Shown here in pieces: positions 9,714-18,581 of a stretch of 64,000 nt of DNA (position 1 is its first letter; the number at the start of each line of letters is the position of its first letter). The DNA is from Polynucleobacter sp. AP-Melu-500A-A1. Lineage in GTDB: Bacteria; Pseudomonadota; Gammaproteobacteria; Burkholderiales; Burkholderiaceae. The notes under the pieces were generated by a model. The model was not told the origin of the DNA. It saw only the letters and a list, made by a program, of their open reading frames with translations, and did not search any database. The stretch is taken from positions 124,001-188,000 of the forward strand of contig NZ_JACVOZ010000002.1 of assembly GCF_018882125.1 (NCBI RefSeq). Reading direction: 5' to 3'. A program made the position numbers and the translations under genes.

Positions 9714-11180
9714 TTATGAAGAGCAACTGACTTCAACTGCTTCTAGGTTTGGTGGTGGCGGATTTGCGTATTCTTCAAAATCTGCTTGGTCATCAAATGG
9801 ATTACTTAAGATTAAATGTAACTTATACACTTCAGAAAAGTCATGCTGCTGCGCCATTGCTATTGCCCTTTGTGCCAAGTGATTGCGCAGTACAAATTTA
9901 GGATTTACTTTATCCATCATGCGTTTTCGCTCTTCATCAGAACTATTTTCGGATTGAAGGCGCAATAGGTAATCCTTAAGCCACTGATCAAATGCTTTAC
10001 GATCAATGAATTGATTTCGCAGAGGAATCATCTCGATTGGCACATGTATTTTAATATTGCCAAGTTGTCTGAAGAAGAATGTGAAGTCTACTTTTGAGTC
10101 ATGCATGGACTGCAGTAGACGCTCTAGTAGCCCGATATCTTCATCTTGGGATGTCAACAATCCCAATTTCTTTCTAAATAGCGCCTGCCATTCTTGTGCA
10201 TATTGCACTGGAAATTCATCTAACGCTGATCGCATCAATGCCAGAGCCTTTTCTGAGTCGTCTTGTAACTCCAGCAAGGGGAGGAGTGCACTAGCAAGGC
10301 AAGCCATATTCCAGTGCATGATTTGGGGCTGACGATGATAGGCATAGCGACCACCATGATCACTATGGTTGCAGATATGATTCATCTGAAAGTAATCTAA
10401 AAATCCAAAAGGGCCATAGTCCATAGTGAGCCCTAAGGCGCTAATGTTGTCACTATTCAAAACGCCATGACAAAAACCGACAGCTTGCCACTGAGCCACT
10501 AGGCTAGCATTTTTACTGGAGATATTTTTGAAAAGATCTAAATAGGGTGAATCACTCTCTATACAGTCAGGGAAGTGATTTTTAATCAACATGTCGGCAA
10601 GCTCTTGAAGTCTTATGATGTTATCTAAGGCGTTGTAATGCTCAAAGTGGCCAATGCGAATAAAACTAGGGGCAAGGCGTGCACATACCGCAGCAGTCTC
10701 AAGGGTTTCCCGCACAATAGGGAGATCGGAGCCGACAACCGAGAGTGCCCGCGTAGTTGGAATTCCTAAGGCATGCATGGCTTCACTGCATAAGAATTCT
10801 CGTATAGAAGAGCGTAGAACTGCTCTACCATCACCCATGCGTGAGTAGCGTGTCTTACCTGCCCCCTTAAGCTGCAATTCTTGACCTGCAATCTCACCCA
10901 AAAGAATTGCTCTACCATCACCAAGTTGGCCAGCCCAGACTCCAAATTGGTGGCCACTATATGCGGTAGCTAATGGCTTAGAAAATTGATAGTCACTTAC
11001 TTTCAGCTGGTTCCCCGCCAACAGCGCTAACCACGACTGGTCTTGGGGTAAGCCATTGTCATCGAGCGGAATATCCAGGAGTCTTGCCGCTGATGATGAA
11101 AATGCTACCCAGTAAGGACTGGGAATAGGGGTGGGAAGTGTCAGTTGGCAAGCATCGTCACCAGTTAATGAAAAGGCCAT
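9714..11180 (-). CDS. selO: Protein adenylyltransferase SelO (YdiU)
   Basis: Pseudokinase-fold enzyme that transfers AMP to protein hydroxyls. Visible signatures: YSGHQFGVWAGQLGDGRAIL (about 94-113), QLKGAGKTRYSRMGDGRAVL (about 122-141), REFLCSEAMHALGIPTTRAL, the metal/active-site region GVLNSDNISALGLTMDYGPF, and the C-terminal VSCSS whose cysteine forms a redox switch in characterised members. At 488 aa it is full length. It lies 8 bp beyond the longest msrB frame on the same strand. Its own promoter must lie in the short gap facing the divergent thioesterase. Confidence 0.93.
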   Translation of the reverse strand: MAFSLTGDDACQLTLPTPIPSPYWVAFSSSAARLLDIPLDDNGLPQDQSWLALLAGNQLKVSDYQFSKPLATAYSGHQFGVWAGQLGDGRAILLGEIAGQELQLKGAGKTRYSRMGDGRAVLRSSIREFLCSEAMHALGIPTTRALSVVGSDLPIVRETLETAAVCARLAPSFIRIGHFEHYNALDNIIRLQELADMLIKNHFPDCIESDSPYLDLFKNISSKNASLVAQWQAVGFCHGVLNSDNISALGLTMDYGPFGFLDYFQMNHICNHSDHGGRYAYHRQPQIMHWNMACLASALLPLLELQDDSEKALALMRSALDEFPVQYAQEWQALFRKKLGLLTSQDEDIGLLERLLQSMHDSKVDFTFFFRQLGNIKIHVPIEMIPLRNQFIDRKAFDQWLKDYLLRLQSENSSDEERKRMMDKVNPKFVLRNHLAQRAIAMAQQHDFSEVYKLHLILSNPFDDQADFEEYANPPPPNLEAVEVSCSS

Positions 11181-11236
11181 ATTGAGCTATTCTAGGTGGA
11201 AATTACAAACAAGGTTTAAGCTCGTAAAATTAACCT

Positions 11237-11719
11237 ATGAATAAACAAGTACAAATCAATCCGCAAACTCAGTTAGCCAATTTAGGTGAGGAATTAAATG
11301 TTCCCTTTCTTAAGCTTTTAGGCGTTCGCTGCCTGAGCGCCGAATTGGGCAAAGGAGAAATATTACTGGCCCTGAAGCCAGAACACACTAATACTTGGGA
11401 GGTGGCGCATGGCGGGGTTTTACTCACTCTGATGGATGTAGCAATGGCAGTTGCAGCAAGATCAGGTGACCCGGCTGATCGCAGTGTAGTCACCATTGAA
11501 CTAAAAAATAACTTCATGCAAGCCGCAAATGGTGTACTGCGCGTAAAAGCAGATACGGTACGACGTACAGTAACCATGGCCTTTTGTGAGGCTAAGCTCT
11601 ATAACGATCAGGGAGAGGTATGTTGCATGGCAACTGGTACCTTCAAATATTTAAAGCGGCTAGCTACACGCAATGCTGATGGATCTAGAGTAGTGAACGA
11701 TGACAACCGTTCAGAATAG
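11237..11719 (+). CDS. PaaI-family hotdog thioesterase
   Basis: Single hotdog-fold acyl-CoA thioesterase of 160 aa. The family motif VAHGGVLLTLMDVAMAVAAR (about 56-75) supplies the HGG and acidic active-site residues, and VVTIELKNNFMQAANGVLRV is the conserved central strand. No signal peptide, so it should act on CoA thioesters in the cytoplasm; the substrate is unknown. Divergent from selO and convergent with the NRDE gene, with only 2 bp between stop codons. Confidence 0.85.
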   Translation: MNKQVQINPQTQLANLGEELNVPFLKLLGVRCLSAELGKGEILLALKPEHTNTWEVAHGGVLLTLMDVAMAVAARSGDPADRSVVTIELKNNFMQAANGVLRVKADTVRRTVTMAFCEAKLYNDQGEVCCMATGTFKYLKRLATRNADGSRVVNDDNRSE

Positions 11720-11721
11720 AT

Positions 11722-12579
11722 CTACACCGAAAGGTTAGAGCCGGGTGCGGCGCTCAGCGCACCAGTGACCACGTCATGTCCAACAGTACCGCTTGCATCG
11801 AAACGTCGCTCTACCATTTCAAAATGACCATCTTTGCGAATACGCAAAATAGTGCTTGAGCGGGTTCCATAAGAGGGGGTTTTAATAAATGCCGGCGAGA
11901 GTGCCTTCTCCCAATCACGATTTACCCCCGTATTGGGCAGTTCATGATCGCTTGCGACATGGGTATCGGCCAATAATTTCAGGTATTGGTCTGCATTTTT
12001 AAGCTGCCCCTGATCCATCGCTAAAGTCTGGGCAAATGCAGCCACCCGATGATTTACTTTTGGCCAGGGCGTATCTAGCATGGCATTGGAAAGTCCATAA
12101 ACACCAGGCGATAAGGCTTGCTCAGGAAATACTTTTCTTGGTCGAATATTAGGACCCATCATCATTCGATTGCTAACCCAGTGCATCTCTGCATTCTCAG
12201 GATCGCTAAGATCTGCCATCAATAAATTAAATCCGTTGTACTGCGAGAATCGTTTGGAATGATTTTGAATGAAATCATTAGGGCGATCTTTATTAATCAA
12301 GTACATCAAAGAGAGTTCACCGCGGGTTCGGGCGTCTGGATTTTTTTCACTAGGAGCCCTGACGTTGGTAAGCGCTGCAAAACGTCCCGTCTTAGTAAAA
12401 CCCAACCATGTGCCAGGACTTCCCAATACATCAGCGCGATCGCGCCCTGCTAACAGATGGGGGTGCTCTGGCCACCATCCCATACCATCGGTATCACGCT
12501 CATAAAACTCATCACGATTTGCAGCCACTACCAATGGGTAGTCAGGGTGCGATTTCCAGGCAAATAAAATGAGGCACAT
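11722..12579 (-). CDS. NRDE family protein (TANGO2-like)
   Basis: 285-aa member of the NRDE/TANGO2 superfamily, an Ntn-hydrolase-like fold proposed to act in haem or acyl-lipid handling. The invariant start MCLILFAW puts Cys2 as the likely N-terminal nucleophile, followed by VAANRDEFYERDT, which contains the naming NRDE motif at about 21-24, then GSPGTWLGFTKTGRFAALTN. No membrane segment. It sits 6 bp downstream of ygfZ on the same strand, so probably co-transcribed. Biochemical role uncertain. Confidence 0.87.
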   Translation of the reverse strand: MCLILFAWKSHPDYPLVVAANRDEFYERDTDGMGWWPEHPHLLAGRDRADVLGSPGTWLGFTKTGRFAALTNVRAPSEKNPDARTRGELSLMYLINKDRPNDFIQNHSKRFSQYNGFNLLMADLSDPENAEMHWVSNRMMMGPNIRPRKVFPEQALSPGVYGLSNAMLDTPWPKVNHRVAAFAQTLAMDQGQLKNADQYLKLLADTHVASDHELPNTGVNRDWEKALSPAFIKTPSYGTRSSTILRIRKDGHFEMVERRFDASGTVGHDVVTGALSAAPGSNLSV

Positions 12580-12585
12580 ATTGGA

Positions 12586-13587
12586 TTAAATTTCCAGCAA
12601 TGGATAGGGCAATGGATCTATTTTTAACACAGGTCCTTGATTACTTCCAAGGTGAATTTCACCATGCTCAAGCGCTTCTAATTTGCATTCAATCTGAAAG
12701 TCGATCCAATTGGGGTTTTTCGCATTAACGGCGGATAAAACTACCATTCCAGCAGGCTGATCTGGGTAATCCTGGTGAAACAATTCAGTGCCAGGTGATA
12801 TATCGGAACCATCAGGGTTAGATTCCAAATGCGCTAACTGCAGCCGCCGTTTAATAGAGCCACGGTATTGACTGCGCGCGACAATCTCTTGTCCTGGGAA
12901 ACACCCCTTTTTAAAATCGACCCCGCCTACAGATTCAAAATTGATCATTTGGGGAACAAACTGTTCTTGTGTTGCTAAAACAATTCTGGGAATTGCGCTA
13001 AGCACCTCGAGACTATTCCACTGACACAATGCGTCTTCTGATAATAGAGAGGCCTCATCAGAAATAGGATTGGCTACCAGAAGTCGCGAATAGGACTGAT
13101 CTTTATTTAACACCTCTGGAAGCATCAGTGCAACGCTATCATCTCTCAAGCCAAATTTTTCAACTTGTTGTGCAGTCCCATAGATTCCCATTACGTTCCA
13201 TTGATCAGAAACATCTTTTATCTTTACCTTAGAGCGCAAGACAAACATTGAAAGACGTTTCGCAAAACTTGCTGCAATGTCTTTGCTGATAAAGAGGGTA
13301 TAGCGATTAATCGAACCTTCGGTCTCGGGGTAAAGTGCAAGCCATGCACTAGCCAATAATCTTCCCTTTACATTGCAATACCCAACCAAGCGAACAAAGT
13401 TAAAGGATCGTGCAATCTGATTGGGAGGGGTAGCCTGCAACCCCATAACGGAATTGGTCAGTTGGTTTTGAAGAAAGCTGGTCGCATCCTCGCCTTCAAT
13501 CAAGATCAGGCCCCACTGGGGGAGAAGGCTTATCCCGGATAGGGGAAAACCAGTTGAAGTAGGGTTATTTTGGGGGGTATTTGTCAT
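12586..13587 (-). CDS. ygfZ: YgfZ/GcvT-like folate-binding protein
   Basis: Tetrahydrofolate-dependent helper in Fe-S cluster maturation (YgfZ/CAF17 family). The diagnostic KGCFPGQEIVARSQYRG, holding the conserved cysteine, is present, along with LLPQWGLILIEGEDATSFLQNQLTNSV-like N-terminal sequence of the GcvT fold. The start was placed at 13587 (MTNTPQNNP, 333 aa); the frame extends to 13656 but would overlap the divergent mltG start. The 20-bp gap to mltG means the two promoters overlap. Confidence 0.88.
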   Translation of the reverse strand: MTNTPQNNPTSTGFPLSGISLLPQWGLILIEGEDATSFLQNQLTNSVMGLQATPPNQIARSFNFVRLVGYCNVKGRLLASAWLALYPETEGSINRYTLFISKDIAASFAKRLSMFVLRSKVKIKDVSDQWNVMGIYGTAQQVEKFGLRDDSVALMLPEVLNKDQSYSRLLVANPISDEASLLSEDALCQWNSLEVLSAIPRIVLATQEQFVPQMINFESVGGVDFKKGCFPGQEIVARSQYRGSIKRRLQLAHLESNPDGSDISPGTELFHQDYPDQPAGMVVLSAVNAKNPNWIDFQIECKLEALEHGEIHLGSNQGPVLKIDPLPYPLLEI

Positions 13588-13607
13588 GACCCTTTTATCA
13601 TAGCCTG

Positions 13608-14684
13608 ATGAGCAAAAAAATTCAGAGCAGAAATCTTTTCGTCCGCAATAAATCAAAGTCCCCGGGCTTCAAAAGCTACGTCCTATGGCTAGTTGCGGTT
13701 ATTGCGATTTTCTATGGATTTGTCTTTTTATTGCCTGTAGTGCCAAGAGAGGGCAACATTCCTGAGGCGCCAGTCTATAAAGTAAAGATTAAGTCTCAAT
13801 CTAGTCTTGCTGGGGTAGCTTCCCAACTTGAAGAACAAGGTGTTGGCTCTTCACCCTTATTTATTCAAATTAGCGCCAGAGCACTCTTCATTGGTTCAAA
13901 ACTAAAGCCAGGCACCTATCTCCTGCCAACAAGGGCAAGCATTGGGAAAGTTCTTTTGCAAATTGCTCGGGGAGATAGAGTCCGCGAAAGTATTGCCATT
14001 ATTCCAGGAATGACCATTTGGCAATTACGCGAGGTGGTTGATGCCCATCCAGCATTAATACACCAAACCAAAGGTATTAGCTCGAAAGAAATGCTTCAAA
14101 GCCTTGGCCTAAATTATCCGAGTGTTGAGGGAATATTTATGCCTGATACCTATATATTTGATCCTGATGAACCAGATATTAATATTTATAGAAGAGCGTC
14201 TCAAGCCATGCAAAAACAGATCGCCCAGGCTTGGGAGCAAAAGCCTGAGAAATCACCCATCAAATCACCTTATGAACTTCTGATTCTTGCCTCCATCATT
14301 GAAAAAGAAACGGGGCGCGCAAGTGACCGGGGTCAGGTATCAGCTGTATTTTTGAATCGTTTAAATAAGGCTATGCCTTTGCAAACAGATCCAACCGTTA
14401 TTTATGGAATTGGGCCCCGATTTGATGGAAATTTGCGCAAAACAGATCTTCGTAGAGACAGTCCTTACAATACTTACATGCATAAAGGATTGCCTCCAAC
14501 ACCCATAGCGATGCCTAGCCTAGAATCCATTCAGGCAGTAGTAAAGCCTGCGCAAAGTACCGCTTTGTTTTTTGTCGCTCGAGGAGATGGATCAAGTCAC
14601 TTCTCGAGTAGTCTAACTGAGCATGAAAGTGCAGTTGATCGTTATCAACGCAAGAAATCCCCAAAAGCCGACCTTAATAAATAA
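13608..14684 (+). CDS. mltG: Endolytic murein transglycosylase MltG
   Basis: Inner-membrane lytic transglycosylase that cuts nascent glycan strands and limits their length. A short basic N-terminus is followed by one membrane anchor (about 26-48, VLWLVAVIAIFYGFVFLLPV). A LysM-like region leads to the YceG catalytic domain with LASIIEKETGRASDRG, containing the catalytic Glu, LQTDPTVIYGIG, and SPYNTYMHKGLPPTPIAMPS. 358 aa is normal. First gene of mltG-tmk-holB-tatD, with 9 bp to tmk. Confidence 0.95.
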   Translation: MSKKIQSRNLFVRNKSKSPGFKSYVLWLVAVIAIFYGFVFLLPVVPREGNIPEAPVYKVKIKSQSSLAGVASQLEEQGVGSSPLFIQISARALFIGSKLKPGTYLLPTRASIGKVLLQIARGDRVRESIAIIPGMTIWQLREVVDAHPALIHQTKGISSKEMLQSLGLNYPSVEGIFMPDTYIFDPDEPDINIYRRASQAMQKQIAQAWEQKPEKSPIKSPYELLILASIIEKETGRASDRGQVSAVFLNRLNKAMPLQTDPTVIYGIGPRFDGNLRKTDLRRDSPYNTYMHKGLPPTPIAMPSLESIQAVVKPAQSTALFFVARGDGSSHFSSSLTEHESAVDRYQRKKSPKADLNK

Positions 14685-14693
14685 AGTGATCAT

Positions 14694-15332
14694 ATGAGTT
14701 CTTTACATTCGGGATTTTTTATTAGCTTTGAGGGCATTGATGGCGCTGGAAAAAGTACCCATATCGAATCATTTGCTAAGTTAATGCAAGAATCCTTTCC
14801 AGATCGTAAAGTGGTGATGACACGTGAGCCTGGCGGCACCCCACTAGGCGAACATTTACGGAAATTATTACTTGATTTACCAATGAATCTTGAAACAGAG
14901 GCATTATTAATGTTTGCGGCTCGACGTGAACATCTGGCACAAATTATTCAGCCAGCACTACAAGCCGGCAACATCGTTATTTCAGATAGGTTTACAGATG
15001 CGAGTTTTGCATATCAAGGAGGGGGTAGGGGCTTAAGTATTCAGAAGCTCAATACTCTTGAGCGCTGGGTTCAAGAGCAAGCCAACGGAGCAATTCTTCA
15101 GCCTGACTTAACGATTTTGTTCGACTTACCCGGCTCCGTAGCTGAATCTAGAAGATCAAAAGTCCGTGCTCCTGATAAATTTGAAAAAATGGATCTCCAT
15201 TTTTTTGAAAAGGTTCGCCAAGAGTACTTGCGTCGAGCCCAGGAAGATCCTAAACGCTTTCATTTAGTTGACGCCACTCAAACGCAAGAAGTAATCTGGA
15301 AGGGCCTGAAAGGGATAAAGATAAACCTATAA
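14694..15332 (+). CDS. tmk: Thymidylate kinase
   Basis: Phosphorylates dTMP to dTDP for DNA synthesis. The P-loop [12 protein letters not shown] lies at about 12-23, the DRX-type dTMP site [14 protein letters not shown] at about 43-56, and [18 protein letters not shown] at about 100-117, all standard for bacterial Tmk. The 212-aa length is typical. Its stop is immediately followed by the holB ATG, indicating coupled translation. Confidence 0.96.
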   Translation: MSSLHSGFFISFEGIDGAGKSTHIESFAKLMQESFPDRKVVMTREPGGTPLGEHLRKLLLDLPMNLETEALLMFAARREHLAQIIQPALQAGNIVISDRFTDASFAYQGGGRGLSIQKLNTLERWVQEQANGAILQPDLTILFDLPGSVAESRRSKVRAPDKFEKMDLHFFEKVRQEYLRRAQEDPKRFHLVDATQTQEVIWKGLKGIKINL

Positions 15333-16481
15333 ATGCGTGAATTATCAAAATCTATAGAGCAGCAAAGCCAAATAGCCCCATGGCTTGAGCCATTGTGGAA
15401 TAGCTTTGACTTGAAAAATTTTCCCAATGCAGTATTAATACACGGGCAACCAGGAATTGGTAAATTTGAATTTGGCGTTCATTTAGCAAAAGCCCTTCTA
15501 TGTGAAAATTCTGGACCAATAGAATCTAAACCTTGCAACCATTGTGAAGCGTGTCACTGGTTTGATACGGCGAATCATCCTGATTTTATTGCTTTAGTGC
15601 CTGAAACGCATCGCAGATTGCTGCCTCATGCTGACTATGAAAGCGATGATTTACCTAAAAAGGGAAAATCGACTCGCGATGATTCCGATGGAGAGACTCC
15701 GGAGAAAAAAGAAAAGAAAAATATTTCCATTGAGGAAACTCGACAAGCGATAGTAAGCCTTTCGATTGGATCTCATCGCGGTGGTAACCGAGTCATTCTG
15801 ATTTATCCGCTTGAGATGTTGCGGTCTGACTCCGCAAATACATTACTGAAGTCCTTAGAAGAGCCTCCTGCAAATACGATCTTCATCTTATTGTCTGATC
15901 GTTTAGATCGTGTATTACCTACTATCCGCTCACGCTGTCGTCTACTCGGCGTACCTAGGCCTGATAGAGCAATTGGATTGGAGTGGCTCAATTCCAAAGT
16001 TAGTAACTTGTCTGATGCCAAATTCAATTTTGCCGATATTGAGACCATCTATGATGAGCAGGGTGGAGCGCCATACTCTGTTCTCAATTCTTTACTCGCT
16101 CGTCACAATAAAGATGAAAAGGATGAACTTACTATCGCACTACAAGCGTCGCGCTTTCTTCTGCAGTCAATGTCTCAGGGTGCTAGGATCAATTGGCTTG
16201 AAACTGCAGAGAAAATTCACAAGGCCCAATATCCTATTTTGCTCGCTACTATGCAACGCTGGGTTTCGGATTTACAGAATATGGCCCAAGGTGGCGCACC
16301 CAGATACTACCCAAAGCATCTTGCCACCTTACAAGCACTTTCACAAAAAGCAAATATTTCTAGGTTATTGCTGTTCTGGAGATCCCTGATCCAATCCCGC
16401 CGGTATGAAAACCACCCCTTGGCAACCAGGGTTCAGCTCGAAGCCCTACTATCTCAATATCAACAAGTATTTGAGGCTTAA
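15333..16481 (+). CDS. holB: DNA polymerase III delta' subunit
   Basis: Clamp-loader subunit that helps place the sliding clamp on primed DNA. An AAA+-like domain starts NAVLIHGQPGIGKFEFG (about 32-48); the P-loop has Phe where ATPases have Thr/Ser, as expected for a non-hydrolysing delta'. Zinc ligands appear in CNHCEACHWFDTANHPD (about 68-84), and the conserved NTLLKSLEEPPANTIFILLS follows. A strongly charged stretch at about 101-130 (Asp/Lys/Glu-rich) is an insertion compared with E. coli HolB. Gene order tmk-holB-tatD supports the call. Confidence 0.93.
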   Translation: MRELSKSIEQQSQIAPWLEPLWNSFDLKNFPNAVLIHGQPGIGKFEFGVHLAKALLCENSGPIESKPCNHCEACHWFDTANHPDFIALVPETHRRLLPHADYESDDLPKKGKSTRDDSDGETPEKKEKKNISIEETRQAIVSLSIGSHRGGNRVILIYPLEMLRSDSANTLLKSLEEPPANTIFILLSDRLDRVLPTIRSRCRLLGVPRPDRAIGLEWLNSKVSNLSDAKFNFADIETIYDEQGGAPYSVLNSLLARHNKDEKDELTIALQASRFLLQSMSQGARINWLETAEKIHKAQYPILLATMQRWVSDLQNMAQGGAPRYYPKHLATLQALSQKANISRLLLFWRSLIQSRRYENHPLATRVQLEALLSQYQQVFEA

Positions 16482-16502
16482 GGCAGACTAAAATATCGAG
16501 TC

Positions 16503-17297
16503 ATGTTCATAGACTCACACTGCCACCTCAATTTTCCTGAGTTTCAATCTCGCCTGCCGGAAGTGTTGGCGAATATGAATGCCGCTAAAGTAGATCATGC
16601 CTTGTGTATTTCTGTGGATTTACCCGATTTCCCAAATGTACTCAAACTTGCTCAAGAACATCCACATCTGTTCGCCTCCGTTGGTGTTCATCCTGACTAT
16701 GAGGATACGCCTGAGCCTAGCCTTGAGTTTTTAGTTGAGACTGCTTTAAAGCATCCTAAAATCATTGCTATAGGAGAAACAGGGCTGGACTATTACCGAA
16801 TGGGTGATCGAAGTTATGACTCTTTAGAGTGGCAAAGAGAGCGTTTTAGGACACATATACGCGCTGCCTTGGCATCTAGAAAACCACTCATCATTCACAC
16901 TCGCTCTGCATCGCTTGATACCATCAGAATCCTCAAGGAGGAGGGCGCAGATCAAATAGGTGGGGTGATGCATTGCTTTACTGAGAGCTATGAAGTGGCG
17001 AAGGCTGCCATGGACATGGGCTTTTATATCTCCTTTTCTGGAATAGTGACATTTAAGAGCGCTAAAGAGCTTCAGGAGACCTGCAAGCAAGTACCTCTAG
17101 ATAGGATGCTTATTGAGACAGATTCGCCATATTTAGCCCCAATACCTTATCGAGGCAAGATTAATGAACCAGCCTGGGTGGCCAAAGTCGCTGAATTTAT
17201 TTCCGATCTGAAGGGGGTTCCATTAGAGACATTGGGACTTCAGACATCAAATAATTTTTTCGATTGTTTTCAAATAGATAGGCAATTAACTTCATGA
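16503..17297 (+). CDS. TatD family metal-dependent hydrolase
   Basis: TIM-barrel metallohydrolase/DNase of the TatD family, 264 aa. Metal ligands are recognisable in FIDSHCHLNFPEF (2-14), AIGETGLDYY (Glu, about 93), PLIIHTRSAS (His, about 130), GVMHCFTESYE (about 155) and IETDSPYLAP (about 203). Last of the mltG-tmk-holB group and overlapping the next ORF by ATGA, so the ankyrin gene downstream is probably translationally coupled. Confidence 0.93.
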   Translation: MFIDSHCHLNFPEFQSRLPEVLANMNAAKVDHALCISVDLPDFPNVLKLAQEHPHLFASVGVHPDYEDTPEPSLEFLVETALKHPKIIAIGETGLDYYRMGDRSYDSLEWQRERFRTHIRAALASRKPLIIHTRSASLDTIRILKEEGADQIGGVMHCFTESYEVAKAAMDMGFYISFSGIVTFKSAKELQETCKQVPLDRMLIETDSPYLAPIPYRGKINEPAWVAKVAEFISDLKGVPLETLGLQTSNNFFDCFQIDRQLTS

Positions 17298-18001
17298 GCT
17301 ATCTAAAGTATTTGATTATTGCAATAACCTTAAGTCTGTCTTATATCCAGCCAGTTTTGTCACAGTCAGACTCTCAGCGTAATGAGTTCGCAAAAGCGAT
17401 GAAGTTTGATGATGTGAATACAGTTAAATCTCTGATTTCTCAGGGAATAAATCCAAATTTAGTGGATTCGAACGGTAACCCCATGTTAGTTTTGGCTATC
17501 AAAGACCGTTCATACAAAGTAATTGACATTCTTTTAGTCTCCAAGGGTATAGATGTTGATCTTTCAAATAAGCAAGGTGAAACACCATTAATGATGGCTT
17601 CAATCAATGGCGACTTGCCTTTAGTCAGGACCTTGGTACTGAAAAATAAAGCCCAACTTGATCATATAAGCTGGACTCCTTTGCATTACGCTTGTGCCAA
17701 GGGTCACCTTGACGTTGCTCAATTTCTAATTGCCAATGGGGCTAAGGTTGACTCGCTTAGCTTGGGTGGAACCACACCCTTAATGATGGCCGTTCAATCG
17801 GGTAATGAACTATTAGTCAAACTCTTACTTGATAGAGGAGCAAATCTACAGTCACGTAATGTTGAAGGCATTACTGCCATTGATATTGCAGATATTTACG
17901 GAATGCCAGAAATTAGTGAGGGATTGCGTTCGCGCTGGATGAAACTCTATAAGCAACCTTATTTGAGCACCTCAAAGCTGATCCAGCCTAAATCCCCGTA
18001 A
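17294..18001 (+). CDS. Exported ankyrin-repeat protein
   Basis: 235 aa. A signal peptide (about 1-24, LKYLIIAITLSLSYIQPVLS then Q) precedes about five ankyrin repeats between 27 and 215: MLVLAIKDRSYKVIDILL, TPLMMASINGDLPLVRTLVL, TPLHYACAKGHLDVAQFLIA, TPLMMAVQSGNELLVKLLLD and a weaker final one. Repeats imply protein binding in the periplasm; the partner is unknown. Its start codon overlaps the tatD stop, tying it to the mltG-tatD transcript. Confidence 0.82.
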   Translation: MSYLKYLIIAITLSLSYIQPVLSQSDSQRNEFAKAMKFDDVNTVKSLISQGINPNLVDSNGNPMLVLAIKDRSYKVIDILLVSKGIDVDLSNKQGETPLMMASINGDLPLVRTLVLKNKAQLDHISWTPLHYACAKGHLDVAQFLIANGAKVDSLSLGGTTPLMMAVQSGNELLVKLLLDRGANLQSRNVEGITAIDIADIYGMPEISEGLRSRWMKLYKQPYLSTSKLIQPKSP

Positions 18002-18079
18002 TACCTATCTGCGTATAATCATTATTATGTCAAATAAGAAATAGACTACTACAACCCTCCATTATTCTATTGACCACCT

Positions 18080-18580
18080 ATGCCTGAATTCTTCAATTCT
18101 CTTCCCAACGTAATGTTTGTCTTCAATGAAATTATGGGAGATCTCACTGATACGTCGATTAGGTTGATGAGCTTCGTTGCCGTGTTGGTTGTCCTAACTC
18201 ATGGAATATTGATTTTGTTGATCATGGGATGCTTTCATGCATTTGACCGAAAATATGGGAATCTGCGTCATATGCAGGTAGATATATTGGTCTATTTCAT
18301 GGTTGTATTACTTATCTTACTAAGCCACATCATTGATATTTTTATATGGACATACGCCATGGTGAGCGTAAACGTCTATCCAAGTGTTGTAAAAACCTTC
18401 TACTTTGCAGGTGAAATGTATACAAACTTAGACCATAACGACCCAGCATATAAGCTTGGGCCTCAGTGGAATATGCTCCCTATACTGATTTCATTTTCTG
18501 GATTATTTGCAGTAGCAATATCAGGCTCAGCGCTCTATGGGCTTCTGGTCTCGACATTTGCGCCACCCCCAAGAAAATAG
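18080..18580 (+). CDS. Membrane protein resembling a two-TM ion channel
   Basis: 166-aa membrane protein with hydrophobic helices at about 31-52 and 67-96, a re-entrant-like segment at 104-121 and a last helix at about 132-158. The layout (helix, FYFAGEMYT pore-like loop, then ISFSGLFAVAISGSALYGLL) resembles Ion_trans_2 potassium-channel domains. Where those proteins carry the TxGYG filter, this one has TNLDHND (115-121), so potassium selectivity is doubtful. No relative is recognised with certainty. Its stop is 1 bp from the convergent DUF3108 gene. Confidence 0.6.
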   Translation: MPEFFNSLPNVMFVFNEIMGDLTDTSIRLMSFVAVLVVLTHGILILLIMGCFHAFDRKYGNLRHMQVDILVYFMVVLLILLSHIIDIFIWTYAMVSVNVYPSVVKTFYFAGEMYTNLDHNDPAYKLGPQWNMLPILISFSGLFAVAISGSALYGLLVSTFAPPPRK

Positions 18581-18581
18581 A

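Noticed and set aside
15910-16389. 159-codon plus-strand frame inside holB
   Set aside because: Lies entirely within holB in another frame and has no family-like sequence.
18014-18019. TATAAT before the channel-like gene as a promoter
   Set aside because: No acceptable -35 at the right distance and no extended -10 element.
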